The notes: a model not told the origin generated them from the letters alone. Shown: positions 51,560-59,366, counted from the first letter of the stretch. The stretch: 64,000 nt of DNA from Gemmobacter megaterium (GCF_900156815.1 NZ_FTOT01000008.1:33259-97258), one strand, 5' to 3'. A program made the numbers and translations.

Positions 51560-51945
51560 TGAGCATCATCCTCGCGCCTGAGTGGCCGGGTTTCGATTGG
51601 CGCCTCGACCTTGGGCGGGACAAGGATCACGCGCACCTTGACCTTGTGGTCATGCTCGATGGGTTTCCCGCCCTTGCCGGTGTGTTCGACCGAGGACAGC
51701 GGCTTGCCATAGGCTCTGTCGAGAATAGCCGTTGCGGCTGACACACGCGCGGCCGGCGGCGCGGTGCGGCTTTTGGCAATCGTGACAAGTGCTTGCAGGG
51801 CGGCTTCGCCATGCTCTTGAGCCTGCTCGCGGATGGCCTTCTTGAGGACATTGTGAGCAGCAGGCTTTCGGCCAGCGCCGGGGCGCTTTCCGCCGCGCTT
51901 TTTGGGCGCGCTGATTTCCTCGTCTTTTTTCAATTCATCACCCAT
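51556..51945 (-). CDS. Terminase small subunit-like protein
   Basis: 129 residues from the ATG at 51945; the frame is open further but overlaps the HNH gene. Starts with a basic KKRGGKRPGAGRKP segment and then helices (KAIREQAQEHGEAALQALV, AARVSAATAILDRAYGKP), the pattern of small DUF5681-like or terS proteins next to terL. Would recognise the packaging site. Confidence 0.75.
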   Translation of the reverse strand: MGDELKKDEEISAPKKRGGKRPGAGRKPAAHNVLKKAIREQAQEHGEAALQALVTIAKSRTAPPAARVSAATAILDRAYGKPLSSVEHTGKGGKPIEHDHKVKVRVILVPPKVEAPIETRPLRREDDAQ

Positions 51946-52532
51946 TGCCGGGCGACGTTCTTGAAGCTGATGCCCAAGACCGCTTTCGCGATTGTTCGCT
52001 GGCAGACGCCATGTCTTGCCGCCAATTGCCGCTGTGTTGCGCCACCACGGGCGTATTTCTCTCGGATGGCTGCGACTTCGGTATCGGTCAGCTTTGCCTG
52101 CGGGTGCTTTTCCCCGCGAATGGCATTCTTGACCTTGGCGTGTCGGCCTTTTCTGGTCATGTCGAGGTTGTTGTCGGCCCGTGTTCCGCCGAAAAGATGC
52201 GCGGGGTTGCAGCATCTCGGGTTGTCGCAAGAGTGGCAGACAGCTTCCGGCAATTTGCCGTTGGCGAGCCCGTAGGCAATCCTGTGCGCCAGCATCACTG
52301 ACGAACTAGACCTCCCGACATGGAATTGTCCGTAGCCCTTGTTCAGGGCGCCAGACCACTCCCAGCATGATTGCGGGGATGGGCGGTCTACCTTGGACCA
52401 AAACCGTTCGACGTTCACCTGGTATTCCGCCGCGAAGGCGGCGTGATCTACGATGTTCCGCTCGTTGAGTGCTCCGACCTTGCGCGCCACGTCCTGTGCT
52501 CCATCCGCCATGTGGTGCACATTGTGCATCAT
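51930..52532 (-). CDS. HNH homing-type endonuclease with C-terminal HTH
   Basis: About 200 residues; the start is uncertain (TTG 52550, ATG 52532 or ATG 52511; none has a good ribosome site). The core is an HNH_3 domain: CWEWSGALNKGYGQF, MLAHRIAYGL, VCHSCDNPRCCNPAHLFGGT. The C-terminal ~50 residues (LTDTEVAAIREKYARGGATQRQLAARHG) are a DNA-binding helix-turn-helix usual in free-standing homing enzymes. Immediately before the terminase genes, it could be either a homing invader or the packaging HNH. Confidence 0.82.
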   Translation of the reverse strand: MMHNVHHMADGAQDVARKVGALNERNIVDHAAFAAEYQVNVERFWSKVDRPSPQSCWEWSGALNKGYGQFHVGRSSSSVMLAHRIAYGLANGKLPEAVCHSCDNPRCCNPAHLFGGTRADNNLDMTRKGRHAKVKNAIRGEKHPQAKLTDTEVAAIREKYARGGATQRQLAARHGVCQRTIAKAVLGISFKNVARQWVMN

Positions 52533-52616
52533 TTTGGCGGACTCGGGCAATGGGGCTGAGGCTTGCGCTTAGCTGGGGGAACTGAATGGCCCGACAGGCA
52601 AGGTGAAATGTGCCTT

Positions 52617-52871
52617 CTACGCGCCCATGGCCAGCCTGATTGCGCGTTTCAGTCGGGCGACGACCGCATCCTGATTGATGCGGCCCCGCGGTGTGCAGGC
52701 AATGGTGAAGGCCATCGTATCGCCGTGTGGCAAGGTGATGCGCAGGAATGGATGGCCCTTGCCCGGATGGTTGACGACCTCGAAGCGCAGGCCGATCTGG
52801 TCAAGATAGGACGAGGCTGCGAGGTAATCGGGGTTCTTGCGAACCTTGGCGGCGATACGCATCCGGCTCAT
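52617..52871 (-). CDS. Small HicA-like fold protein
   Basis: 84 residues from the ATG at 52871 that overlaps the previous stop (ATGA). NHPGKGHPFLRITLPHGDTM and the closing DAVVARLKRAIRLAMGA helix resemble the small dsRNA-binding-like HicA fold, but the catalytic His is uncertain and no HicB partner is adjacent. Likely a phage nucleic-acid-binding protein. Confidence 0.5.
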   Translation of the reverse strand: MSRMRIAAKVRKNPDYLAASSYLDQIGLRFEVVNHPGKGHPFLRITLPHGDTMAFTIACTPRGRINQDAVVARLKRAIRLAMGA

Positions 52872-53215
52872 TCTGGCAACGCATATTCGACGACCCAATG
52901 GCCGCGCAGATACTGACGGGTGCGCGACAGTGTTCCTTGCCGCCACATTGCGTCCATCGTCTTGCTGACCATCATGCTCGGTTCGCCAATGGCCTTGGCT
53001 GTGCGCGCTGCGGTCAGCCTGGTTCCTGCCGGACTGGATTTGAAATGGTTCAGTACGGCCTCGGCGCGTGGCATGTCTGCGGTCGCCTTGACTGCCTGCT
53101 TGGCGAAGGGCCGGGCCTCTGTTGACCATGGTTCGGCGGGGAGACGAATTGGGGCGGAGGTCTGACCGAGGTCTCGGCGGATGGGGGTATAGTCGCGCAC
53201 CATGACAGGCTGCAT
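52868..53215 (-). CDS. Winged-helix type DNA-binding protein
   Basis: 115 residues from the ATG at 53215, six bases after AAGGAGG. A disordered N-terminus (~45 residues) precedes a winged-helix-like part: AEAVLNHFKSSPAGTRLTA, TAKAIGEPSMMVSKTMDAM, WRQGTLSRTRQ. Possibly a late-gene or replication regulator. Confidence 0.58.
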   Translation of the reverse strand: MQPVMVRDYTPIRRDLGQTSAPIRLPAEPWSTEARPFAKQAVKATADMPRAEAVLNHFKSSPAGTRLTAARTAKAIGEPSMMVSKTMDAMWRQGTLSRTRQYLRGHWVVEYALPE

Positions 53216-53217
53216 GT

Positions 53218-53805
53218 TCAATCCTCCTTGGCGTGGGTGAGTTGGTTGCCGATTGCGGTCCAGCCCGGTCGCGGTGCGCGGGCGAAAATCTCGACCTTGG
53301 ACGCCTCGGGGAACCGGGCGTCGATAACTTCATGGATCCAGTCAGGCTTGGCGCTGTGTCGTCCCTGTGCGCCGGGAATGACGCTGGTGGGAAACAAGGC
53401 TGGCATTTCGCAGGGGAACCTGCCGCGCCGCCCGATCAGGACGATTTCGTGCCTGTTCCTTGCCCAATATCCTGTGCCGTTCCGCGCCTTGGTCCAGACC
53501 AGCTGCGACTTGTACCGGAAGCCCCACGAGCGCAGGACACGGAAGCCATGTTCGGCAAATGGCACCGTGACCCAGAGCAGCAATAGGGCGTTGGCGGCGG
53601 ACATCGCCCGGATGGGCAGCGCCTCGATGTCGGCCAGCGGCATGGTGTCGTAGTGGCGGCGCGCATTGCGGCCCGGCTTGCTCTTGCTGTTGCCTGCGAA
53701 GTTCCACGGCGGGTCGGCCAGAATGATCTGGAAGCCGCCTGCGGGCCGGATTTCCTGCGCCTGCACGGCATCGCCGGGCCGCAGGGTGATGGGGTAGATG
53801 GTCAT
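53218..53805 (-). CDS. MT-A70 family N6-adenine DNA methyltransferase
   Basis: 195 residues from the ATG at 53805 (ATGA with the preceding stop). Motif IV is ILADPPWNF near residue 30; the second MT-A70 blocks are LLLLWVTVPF, YKSQLVWTKARNGTGYW and HEIVLIGRRG. Phage enzymes of this family methylate adenine in DNA, often to evade restriction. One of three methylase activities encoded by the phage. Confidence 0.92.
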   Translation of the reverse strand: MTIYPITLRPGDAVQAQEIRPAGGFQIILADPPWNFAGNSKSKPGRNARRHYDTMPLADIEALPIRAMSAANALLLLWVTVPFAEHGFRVLRSWGFRYKSQLVWTKARNGTGYWARNRHEIVLIGRRGRFPCEMPALFPTSVIPGAQGRHSAKPDWIHEVIDARFPEASKVEIFARAPRPGWTAIGNQLTHAKED

Positions 53806-54056
53806 GGTGCTACCTCGCTCAGCTTGGCTTGAGCGGCTTCGAGGGCGGCGGTATCGGCGGCGTAGAAGCCATGCCACGGGCCGGGTTCGATGATCCTGCC
53901 CTTGGGATCGGTCCTGGCCATGCGATCCCGCAGGCGGCGGTAGAGGGCGATCCAGTTCGGCAGGTCGCTGGCCTGGATTGTCGCCCGCCAATCGGCCTTG
54001 GCGAGGATGATGCGCTTGCGGTCTCGGGTCGGGATGGCGCGAAGGGGCTGCCTCAA
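53802..54056 (-). CDS. Small phage protein, unknown
   Basis: 84 residues starting TTG in a TTGA overlap with the replication gene's stop. Helical, with LPNWIALYRRLRDRMAR and GPWHGFYAADTAALEAAQAK. Held in the replication operon by 4-base overlaps on both sides. No recognised domain. Confidence 0.6.
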   Translation of the reverse strand: MRQPLRAIPTRDRKRIILAKADWRATIQASDLPNWIALYRRLRDRMARTDPKGRIIEPGPWHGFYAADTAALEAAQAKLSEVAP

Positions 54057-55042
54057 AATGCGATCCCCCGAACCTTGAGCGTTTCCGGCTCGACGAGCCC
54101 CATGGCCAGCAGGTCACGGGCCTGAACCGGGGTGACGACGCTGGGCGGGCAGTACCCGCCGCTGTTGATCATCCTTGCCTTGAGTTGCAGCACCTCGGCC
54201 TTTGACGGTGGAGGTGCATCGTTCCGCCGCTGGGCCTTCTGCGGCGCGGCCATGAAGCCGGAGAGAGCCTGCGGCGTTGCCGGTGGTTCCGGGTGGACCT
54301 CCCGGCTTTTCCGTGCCCGGTCGATGATGGCGTCCTCGGTCAGCCCGGCGATGAGCCATCCCGAGACGAGGTCGGCGGCCTTCGTGCCGAGCCATGCCCC
54401 CGGTATTGCCTCGGACTGGTATCCGCAGGCTGTCGCAATCTCTGACAGGAAATCCTGATCCACCGCCGCCATTGGTGGTGGAGAGGATTCTTCGTCAGAA
54501 GAATACTCTCTACCACCATATGTTGGGTTGTTGGGTTGTTGGGAAGGATAGTGCCGCGGATGGTTCCGTGGATCATCTGCGGATGCGTCTGCGGTGTTAT
54601 CCGTGGATATATCCGTGGATGATGCCAGTTTGTTTGTTTTCAGTGCCTTGCGGGAATTTTCGCGTTTATCTTCGTCACGTTCCGCAGATCTTTTTTTGTC
54701 ACTCTGGCGCTTAACCTCACGTTCAACGTAAGCCGCCTCAAATTTCAGGCGCTTCGAGAAGATCATGCCATCTTCGACCAGCATGAAGGGTCGGATGACG
54801 GGTCCGATCCGGGCGTTCCACAGCCGCGTGGACACCTTGGCGACCTGCGCCAGGCGGCGGTCATCGTCTGGCAGATCACAGCTTCGGCGGCGCCACATCG
54901 CCATCAGGATCAGCAGATAGGCCCCGACTTCATCGGCTTGCAGTTCCTGCGTATCGCGCAGGAAGGCATCGGCCCAGAGCGGGATAGGACGCTTGGCGCG
55001 GGCGGCCTGGGCATCGAATGGGGCACGCTTGGAGGAGGTCAT
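54053..55042 (-). CDS. DUF1376 (YdaU-type) phage replication protein
   Basis: 329 residues from the ATG at 55042. Residues ~18-110 are DUF1376: PLWADAFLRDTQELQADEVGAYLLILMAMW, then DDDRRLAQVAKVS and a helix-turn-helix that ends LWNARIGPVI. A charged, Asn/Thr-rich linker follows, then a helical C-terminus. Such proteins sit in the replication module of prophages and probably load helicase or bind the origin. Confidence 0.85.
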   Translation of the reverse strand: MTSSKRAPFDAQAARAKRPIPLWADAFLRDTQELQADEVGAYLLILMAMWRRRSCDLPDDDRRLAQVAKVSTRLWNARIGPVIRPFMLVEDGMIFSKRLKFEAAYVEREVKRQSDKKRSAERDEDKRENSRKALKTNKLASSTDISTDNTADASADDPRNHPRHYPSQQPNNPTYGGREYSSDEESSPPPMAAVDQDFLSEIATACGYQSEAIPGAWLGTKAADLVSGWLIAGLTEDAIIDRARKSREVHPEPPATPQALSGFMAAPQKAQRRNDAPPPSKAEVLQLKARMINSGGYCPPSVVTPVQARDLLAMGLVEPETLKVRGIAF

Positions 55043-55122
55043 ATCATCACCCCCTGGACCTCTGGCGTGGGCGCCTCCCATGCCGCGCGCAGGCCGGCCT
55101 CCTTGGCGAATGAATGCTTCAC
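55039..55122 (-). CDS. 27-residue bridging peptide frame
   Basis: GTG start overlaps the RusA stop by 4 bases (GTGA) and its TGA overlaps the replication-gene ATG (ATGA). It fills exactly the gap between the two genes and has an AAGGAGG inside. It may be translated as a coupling leader for the replication protein rather than as a functional peptide. Confidence 0.4.
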   Translation of the reverse strand: MKHSFAKEAGLRAAWEAPTPEVQGVMI

Positions 55123-55484
55123 GGTCCTGCTCTTTCGATCAGCACCACGACCACCTTGCCGTTTGGCCGGTGGGGTGGGTGGATGTGATAGGATGGACGC
55201 CATGTGGAATCGTCGTGCCTGATCGCCGCCGCGATACCGTCGCGGGCGTGCTTGAAGGCACCGATCATTCCGTCATCATCACGGGCGCGGTCATCCGGTG
55301 GATGGAAATGGACCTCGACCAGCGGGGGGTGGGCGAAGCGGCGCCGCCCGATGGCTGCCAGCGTCAGGATGCAGGCCGCTTCTTTTGCCTCGCGGGCCGG
55401 GCGCAGGTATCTGGACCAGTGCTTGCGGCGCTTGGCATTCGGCGTCAGGCGCTTGTCGGGCCATGGCAGGTCGATCTGGATCAT
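55119..55484 (-). CDS. RusA-type Holliday junction resolvase
   Basis: 121 residues, ATG overlapping the C5-methyltransferase stop. The N-terminal LTPNAKRRKHW and the catalytic block RARDDDGMIGAFKHARDGI with a later HDDS give the RusA acidic cluster (Asp69-71, Asp82, Asp91/92). The usual Asn in DxDN is Gly here. Cleaves four-way DNA junctions during replication or packaging. Confidence 0.9.
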   Translation of the reverse strand: MIQIDLPWPDKRLTPNAKRRKHWSRYLRPAREAKEAACILTLAAIGRRRFAHPPLVEVHFHPPDDRARDDDGMIGAFKHARDGIAAAIRHDDSTWRPSYHIHPPHRPNGKVVVVLIERAGP

Positions 55485-56593
55485 GCCCGGATCTCCCTCA
55501 CCGATGCCATGAATGCCCTTACGAACTCTGCCGCCGCGTGCGGGTTGATCGCATTGCCGTAGCCGCGCAGTCGTCCCACACGGGCGGAAACCCCATGAGC
55601 CAACGGGAATGTGCCGGATTCAACTGGCCGCCACTTTCCATCCCGGCACAGGAGCCAGTCAGGATCTGACCAGAAGCCGTCAGTCGGGCCGGGCTGTTCG
55701 CCGCCAGCATTGCGAAATCCATCAGATCGTTGCTGCGCTCCGGGTTCATGGCCCGCTTTGCCTGGCCGCCCCCCGAACCATCCGATGCCGCTGCTGTCGG
55801 CCATCCGGCAAGTTGTGCTTGCCGGGGTAGCTGGTCCAGCCGCAGCCGGGCCGATCCGTCCGGGTTCGTGGCCTCGATCGCCATACCGGGCGTGTCCTTC
55901 CAGTCCCGGCTGCTGGCTGTCGCCCAGCCTGCCAATTGTGCCGTCTCGGGCAGTGCCATCATGTTCTTGCGCGGGCCAACTGCACCGCCTTTCAGCGCAT
56001 CCGTCGCCGTGCAAGTCGGCCAGCCAGTCAAGATCGACGGCTCCGAAGAACGTGCGTTGCCGGATGTGCGGGGCGCCGATGCCCGCAGACGGAATATCTG
56101 ACGCCCCAACGGCGTATCGTGCCGCTTCCAGACGATCCGATAGATCGTCGAGCCACGCCCATGGAGGCGTGCCTTCAAATGCCGGTCGATTGCCCTTTGC
56201 AGCCGGTCCGAACACATCCGCGCTTGCGACCTGTTCGCCAAACAGCATTGGGGGGCGGGCGGCCCCGACCAGTCCTGCAAATTTGGGGGAGAGATGTCGG
56301 GGATCGTCTCGTCCAAGGCTCTTGCCTGCAACGCTGAACGGCTGGCAAGGCGGACTGCCTGTCCAGACCGGGCGGCAGTCTGGCCACCCGGCGAGGCGCA
56401 GGGCATAGGGCCAGCCGCCGATGCCCGCGAAGAAATGGCAGGTGCTGTATCCTGCCAGATCGGAAGATCGAACATCGAGAATTGACCGCTCATCTACATC
56501 CCCGTCAGGCAAGTGCCCGCGCGCGATCAGCTCGCGCAGCCATGCGCAAGCCTGCGGGTCATTGTCGTTGTAGTAAGCGCGGGGTGCGGTCAT
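55481..56593 (-). CDS. Phage DNA (cytosine-5-)-methyltransferase
   Basis: 370 residues from the ATG at 56593 (ATGA with the previous stop). Motif I FFAGIGGW at residues 54-61 and catalytic GSPPCQPFS with Cys83. Motif VI is GEQVAS where ENV is usual, as in many phage copies. PHIRQRTFF is motif VIII and YGNAINP the C-terminal motif. Lone methylase without a nuclease partner, so probably protects phage DNA from restriction; unrelated in detail to the enzyme at 1.3-2.9 kb. Confidence 0.92.
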   Translation of the reverse strand: MTAPRAYYNDNDPQACAWLRELIARGHLPDGDVDERSILDVRSSDLAGYSTCHFFAGIGGWPYALRLAGWPDCRPVWTGSPPCQPFSVAGKSLGRDDPRHLSPKFAGLVGAARPPMLFGEQVASADVFGPAAKGNRPAFEGTPPWAWLDDLSDRLEAARYAVGASDIPSAGIGAPHIRQRTFFGAVDLDWLADLHGDGCAERRCSWPAQEHDGTARDGTIGRLGDSQQPGLEGHARYGDRGHEPGRIGPAAAGPATPASTTCRMADSSGIGWFGGRPGKAGHEPGAQQRSDGFRNAGGEQPGPTDGFWSDPDWLLCRDGKWRPVESGTFPLAHGVSARVGRLRGYGNAINPHAAAEFVRAFMASVREIRA

Positions 56594-56865
56594 GCCCGCG
56601 CCGTCCGCTTCTGGATCGCGTAGCACCAACGCCGCATCGGGGTATCAACCCCGCCATTCGGGAACTGAACGAGGGCAAGGCCAATCACCCCCGCAACCTT
56701 TGCGGCGGTGGCGCACAGCTTGTCCGGGGCACAGCCATACAGCCCCTCATAATACACCAGCATCTTGCCCGGCGGCAGACTGTGGGCAGCGTCATGCAGG
56801 CTGTTCTGCCAGTCCTCCCAGTTCTTTGGCCGCTTCCACAGGACAATCTTGTCAGCGTGACGCAT
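56590..56865 (-). CDS. Small phage protein, unknown
   Basis: 91 residues from the ATG at 56865, six bases after GGGGGT. Contains WKRPKNWEDWQNSLHDA, a KMLVYYEGLYG strand-turn and a Pro-rich C-terminus. Coupled to the methyltransferase by ATGA. No family recognised. Confidence 0.58.
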   Translation of the reverse strand: MRHADKIVLWKRPKNWEDWQNSLHDAAHSLPPGKMLVYYEGLYGCAPDKLCATAAKVAGVIGLALVQFPNGGVDTPMRRWCYAIQKRTARA

Positions 56866-56877
56866 CACCTGACCCCC

Positions 56878-57108
56878 TTATTCCGATGATTGATTTTGGT
56901 TGCGCAGTCGCGCGAGGTATTCCTCCAGCGAGGCGGTGCGGGCCTCGGTGGCTTCGATCTGCCGCTCGATCCGCTCCGGCAGTCGGTAATCCTTGAATAG
57001 GAGGTTCGTGACAGTGCCGGGCTTCACCCCGGTCAGGTCCGCAGCCTCTTGAATGCGGGCTAGAACCTCCCGCAGATCGGCAGCTTGTCTGGGCGTCTGG
57101 TTGGCCAT
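56878..57108 (-). CDS. Small helix-turn-helix protein
   Basis: 76 residues, ATG start. LREVLARIQEAADLTGVKPGTVTNLLFKD has the spacing of a helix-turn-helix, followed by a Glu-rich coiled-coil tail. Probably an early regulator in the leftward operon. Confidence 0.55.
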   Translation of the reverse strand: MANQTPRQAADLREVLARIQEAADLTGVKPGTVTNLLFKDYRLPERIERQIEATEARTASLEEYLARLRNQNQSSE

Positions 57109-57111
57109 GCG

Positions 57112-57231
57112 TCAGCCGTCCAGTCGCAGAAAGTAGGCTGCGGCCTTGGCGCGGCGCTGTCGTCCTCGCCGCTCCGCGCGCCGGGCTAATGCCTCGTTCC
57201 AGCGTCCAAGCAGGTACCAGATCACCCTCAT
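57112..57231 (-). CDS. 39-residue basic peptide
   Basis: ATG at 57231 overlaps the preceding stop (ATGA). Hydrophobic start (IWYLLGRW) then very basic (RRAERRGRQRRAKAAA). Three bases before the next gene. Supported only by coupling and packing. Confidence 0.4.
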   Translation of the reverse strand: MRVIWYLLGRWNEALARRAERRGRQRRAKAAAYFLRLDG

Positions 57232-57479
57232 CCCTGACCCTCGATCCTTGTGAGAACAACTTCGGCGCCAGCGATCACGAGGACCGCGACGACATGGCGA
57301 AGCGAGGCGTCGTTCTCGCCACGCAGCCAGTTCTGGACTTGCCGAGACGACACCCCGAGAACTCGGGCGGCCTTGACCGCAACCTCGCGCTCGGACCTGC
57401 CCGGAAATGCCCGCCACAAAAGCGCGGCAAACCATGCACGCGCACCGTCAACACCCTGCGATTGCGCAAGATTTTTCAT
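57228..57479 (-). CDS. Helix-turn-helix regulator
   Basis: 83 residues, ATG overlapping the Cro-like stop. The middle (EREVAVKAARVLGVSSRQVQNWLRGEND) is a clear helix-turn-helix; a hydrophobic C-terminal helix may dimerise. Second gene of the leftward early operon, like CII-type activators by position only. Confidence 0.6.
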   Translation of the reverse strand: MKNLAQSQGVDGARAWFAALLWRAFPGRSEREVAVKAARVLGVSSRQVQNWLRGENDASLRHVVAVLVIAGAEVVLTRIEGQG

Positions 57480-57727
57480 ACAAACCCCTCCATGTTGCGC
57501 TGGTCAGAGGCAGAATCAGAGGGAGGGGTAGTTGGGTGTTTGAACCAGACGAGCACGGGCACCTGCCCGTCAGATTCTCGCTCGATCCGCAGCATGGTTT
57601 CCCTGCCGGGCAACTTCTTGCCCGCCAGAATCTCGCTCAAGAAGGAGCGGGACATGCCGAAGGCACGCGCCCAATCCTCTTGGGTCCGCTCGGGATGTTG
57701 CTTGGTATATTCGTTGAGGGTCATCAT
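57476..57727 (-). CDS. Cro-like helix-turn-helix repressor
   Basis: 83 residues from the ATG at 57727. TQEDWARAFGMSRSFLSEILAGKKLPG (residues ~13-39) is a canonical lambda-type helix-turn-helix. Divergent from CI across a 92-base operator region, first gene of the leftward array. No Shine-Dalgarno precedes the start and the candidate -10 ends about 8 bases away, so the mRNA may be leaderless. CI/Cro antagonism over the shared operators is inferred. Confidence 0.78.
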   Translation of the reverse strand: MMTLNEYTKQHPERTQEDWARAFGMSRSFLSEILAGKKLPGRETMLRIERESDGQVPVLVWFKHPTTPPSDSASDQRNMEGFV

Positions 57728-57734
57728 GGCGCAA

Positions 57735-57753
57735 ACGTCGCACATAGCGACAT
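57735..57753. promoter_or_regulatory. CI/Cro operator, copy 1
   Basis: Inverted repeat ACGTCGC-ACATA-GCGACAT, with one mismatch to the arms ATGTCGC/GCGACAT seen in the early-operon copies. It overlaps the likely -10 region of the leftward promoter (TTGCAC at 57757-57762 on the minus strand as -35). Confidence 0.72.
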
Positions 57754-57768
57754 TTCGTGCAAGGCGGA

Positions 57769-57787
57769 TTGTCGCTATTATCGACGC
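57769..57787. promoter_or_regulatory. CI/Cro operator, copy 2 (imperfect)
   Basis: TTGTCGC-TATTA-TCGACGC; the central GTCG/CGAC pairs are kept. Its centre is 34 bp from copy 1. A further half-site GCGACAT follows at 57786-57792, before the CI start. Confidence 0.55.
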
Positions 57788-57819
57788 GACATTCTGCGGC
57801 CTGTGTGGAAACTCAGGTC

Positions 57820-58428
57820 ATGCGCTTCTTGATCCGACAACTGCGCCAGGAACGGCGCCTCACACTGGAAGAACTTGCCGAGAAAGCAGGGATCAGCCGG
57901 TCATACCTGAACGAACTTGAGCTTGGCGCGAAAACGATCAATGCGAACCGCTTGCAGCAGGTGGCGAGAGCCCTCGGGGTAGAAGTGACTGACCTTTTCG
58001 CGTCAGAGCCAACCCCCGTTGCTGTTGCTGGTCAGGTTGGCGCAGGGGCGCGTGTTCCCTTGGTCGATATGTATGCGAAAGGCGGGGGGCTGTATCACGT
58101 CGCTAGGCCACCCCAGTTGGCGGGGCAGAGTGTTGTCGCAGTCGAGGTGGAGGGCGACTCCATGGCGCCGATGTATCAGCCTGGGCACGTCCTGTTTTTC
58201 TCGCGCAACACGCACGAAGGTATCCCGGAGGAAGATGTTGGCCGTCCTTGTGTGGTCGAGGATGCAAGCGGCATGGCTTGGGTGAAGATGGTCAAGCGCG
58301 GCTCCGAGCCGGGGCGGTGGAACCTGATCAGCCTTAATCCTGACGCAGAGTCGGTATGGGATGTGCCGATCAAATGGGCCGCAAGGGTGCGGTTTGCGCT
58401 GCCAGCAGAGCTTGTAGAGAGGATATGA
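57820..58428 (+). CDS. CI-like repressor: HTH plus S24 LexA-type peptidase
   Basis: 202 residues from the ATG at 57820. HTH at residues ~7-40 (LTLEELAEKAGISRSYLNEL). C-terminal S24 peptidase with Ser114 in EGDSMAP and Lys156 in AWVKMVK; the cleavage site is probably Ala70-Gly71 (AVAGQVG). It should keep the prophage silent and be inactivated by RecA-stimulated self-cleavage. Divergent from the Cro-like gene and directly followed by a secreted-protein gene. Confidence 0.93.
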   Translation: MRFLIRQLRQERRLTLEELAEKAGISRSYLNELELGAKTINANRLQQVARALGVEVTDLFASEPTPVAVAGQVGAGARVPLVDMYAKGGGLYHVARPPQLAGQSVVAVEVEGDSMAPMYQPGHVLFFSRNTHEGIPEEDVGRPCVVEDASGMAWVKMVKRGSEPGRWNLISLNPDAESVWDVPIKWAARVRFALPAELVERI

Positions 58429-59172
58429 ATGAGGCGGCACTTTTGCGCTGCGGCTACAGCGGTCTCATTTGCACTGGTATCGCCACCTCCGGTCTTCGCA
58501 GGTGCAATTTCAGATATACTCACTGCCCCATCTCACGGATCGCTTCAGGGTTTACTTCAGAAGTATGGTGACAACGGCTTGTGCCGGTCAATGCGGCGAC
58601 GGTCGGGGGGCAACGTCTTTGCTGTCGACGTTTTGGATGACAGTGCGCTGCCGCCGCTGCGTGGTGAAATTAACAGGATTGCAGTGACTTACTACGTTCC
58701 AGTCAATGTTCTTCTGGCCATTGCATCACTGGCTGGAGCGGAAGATCGTAAGTCGATACTTTGCATTTCGGAAGTTTCAGGCAGAGAACTTGAGGCTTCT
58801 GTGGCACTTGGCCACGATCTGGCCGGGGCAATCTGCGCGAAAATTGGGGACAGCGCCAAGTGCGAGGCTGTCATAAAAGAAGCATATCGGATAGCTGATG
58901 TGATTGATCCAAAGCCCAAACCGGTGCCTGAAGTGCCGCAAGTGCGCCAGTCCGCCGACGATGATACGAAGAAGCGGCCTCGCCAGAGAAACGTGGAGAC
59001 GGCGAGGAGATGGGCTATTCGCACCATGAATGACACGAGATCCTGCTTGGCTGGCGTCGAAAACGAGACGTTCGAGCTTGATGGAGATTGCGGTGCATCT
59101 TGGGACTACAACAGTAGGCTCAACCACTACCTTCAGATCATTGAGGGCCTACCTCCGCCGATCTATCCGTAG
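58429..59172 (+). CDS. Secreted protein cotranscribed with CI, candidate moron
   Basis: 247 residues; the ATG follows the CI stop with no gap (TGAATG). Signal peptide with core AAATAVSFALVSPPPVFA, cut near residue 24. The mature part has three or more cysteines, a helical region (NVLLAIASLAGAED) and a linker rich in Lys/Pro. Being behind CI it should be expressed in the lysogen, as expected for a conversion gene such as an exclusion or envelope-modifying factor. No family recognised. Confidence 0.66.
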   Translation: MRRHFCAAATAVSFALVSPPPVFAGAISDILTAPSHGSLQGLLQKYGDNGLCRSMRRRSGGNVFAVDVLDDSALPPLRGEINRIAVTYYVPVNVLLAIASLAGAEDRKSILCISEVSGRELEASVALGHDLAGAICAKIGDSAKCEAVIKEAYRIADVIDPKPKPVPEVPQVRQSADDDTKKRPRQRNVETARRWAIRTMNDTRSCLAGVENETFELDGDCGASWDYNSRLNHYLQIIEGLPPPIYP

Positions 59173-59314
59173 AAGTCTGGCTGTGATGCCCCGCACCGGC
59201 AGCACTTGATCTTAGAAGATCGTGAAACTCGACGTTGCCATCGCGTCGGATGCGCCATCCTTCGCTACCGTCTGACTTGTCGAACGCCTTCGACCTGATT
59301 TCGTCATGGTCCAT
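59138..59314 (-). CDS. 58-residue protein with fibre-like GWRI...GNVEF segment
   Basis: ATG at 59314 lies five bases after a full AGGAGG, so translation is likely. The middle (GWRIRRDGNVEFHDLLRS) matches the pattern GWRI-x4-GN-x-EF seen in the stalk protein of this phage. It overlaps the convergent moron gene by 35 bases. Function unknown. Confidence 0.55.
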   Translation of the reverse strand: MDHDEIRSKAFDKSDGSEGWRIRRDGNVEFHDLLRSSAAGAGHHSQTSTDRSAEVGPQ

Positions 59315-59366
59315 TTTGGCCTCCTGATCTGGGTCTGAGCTAGCACATGCGTGATCGAAATGCAGC

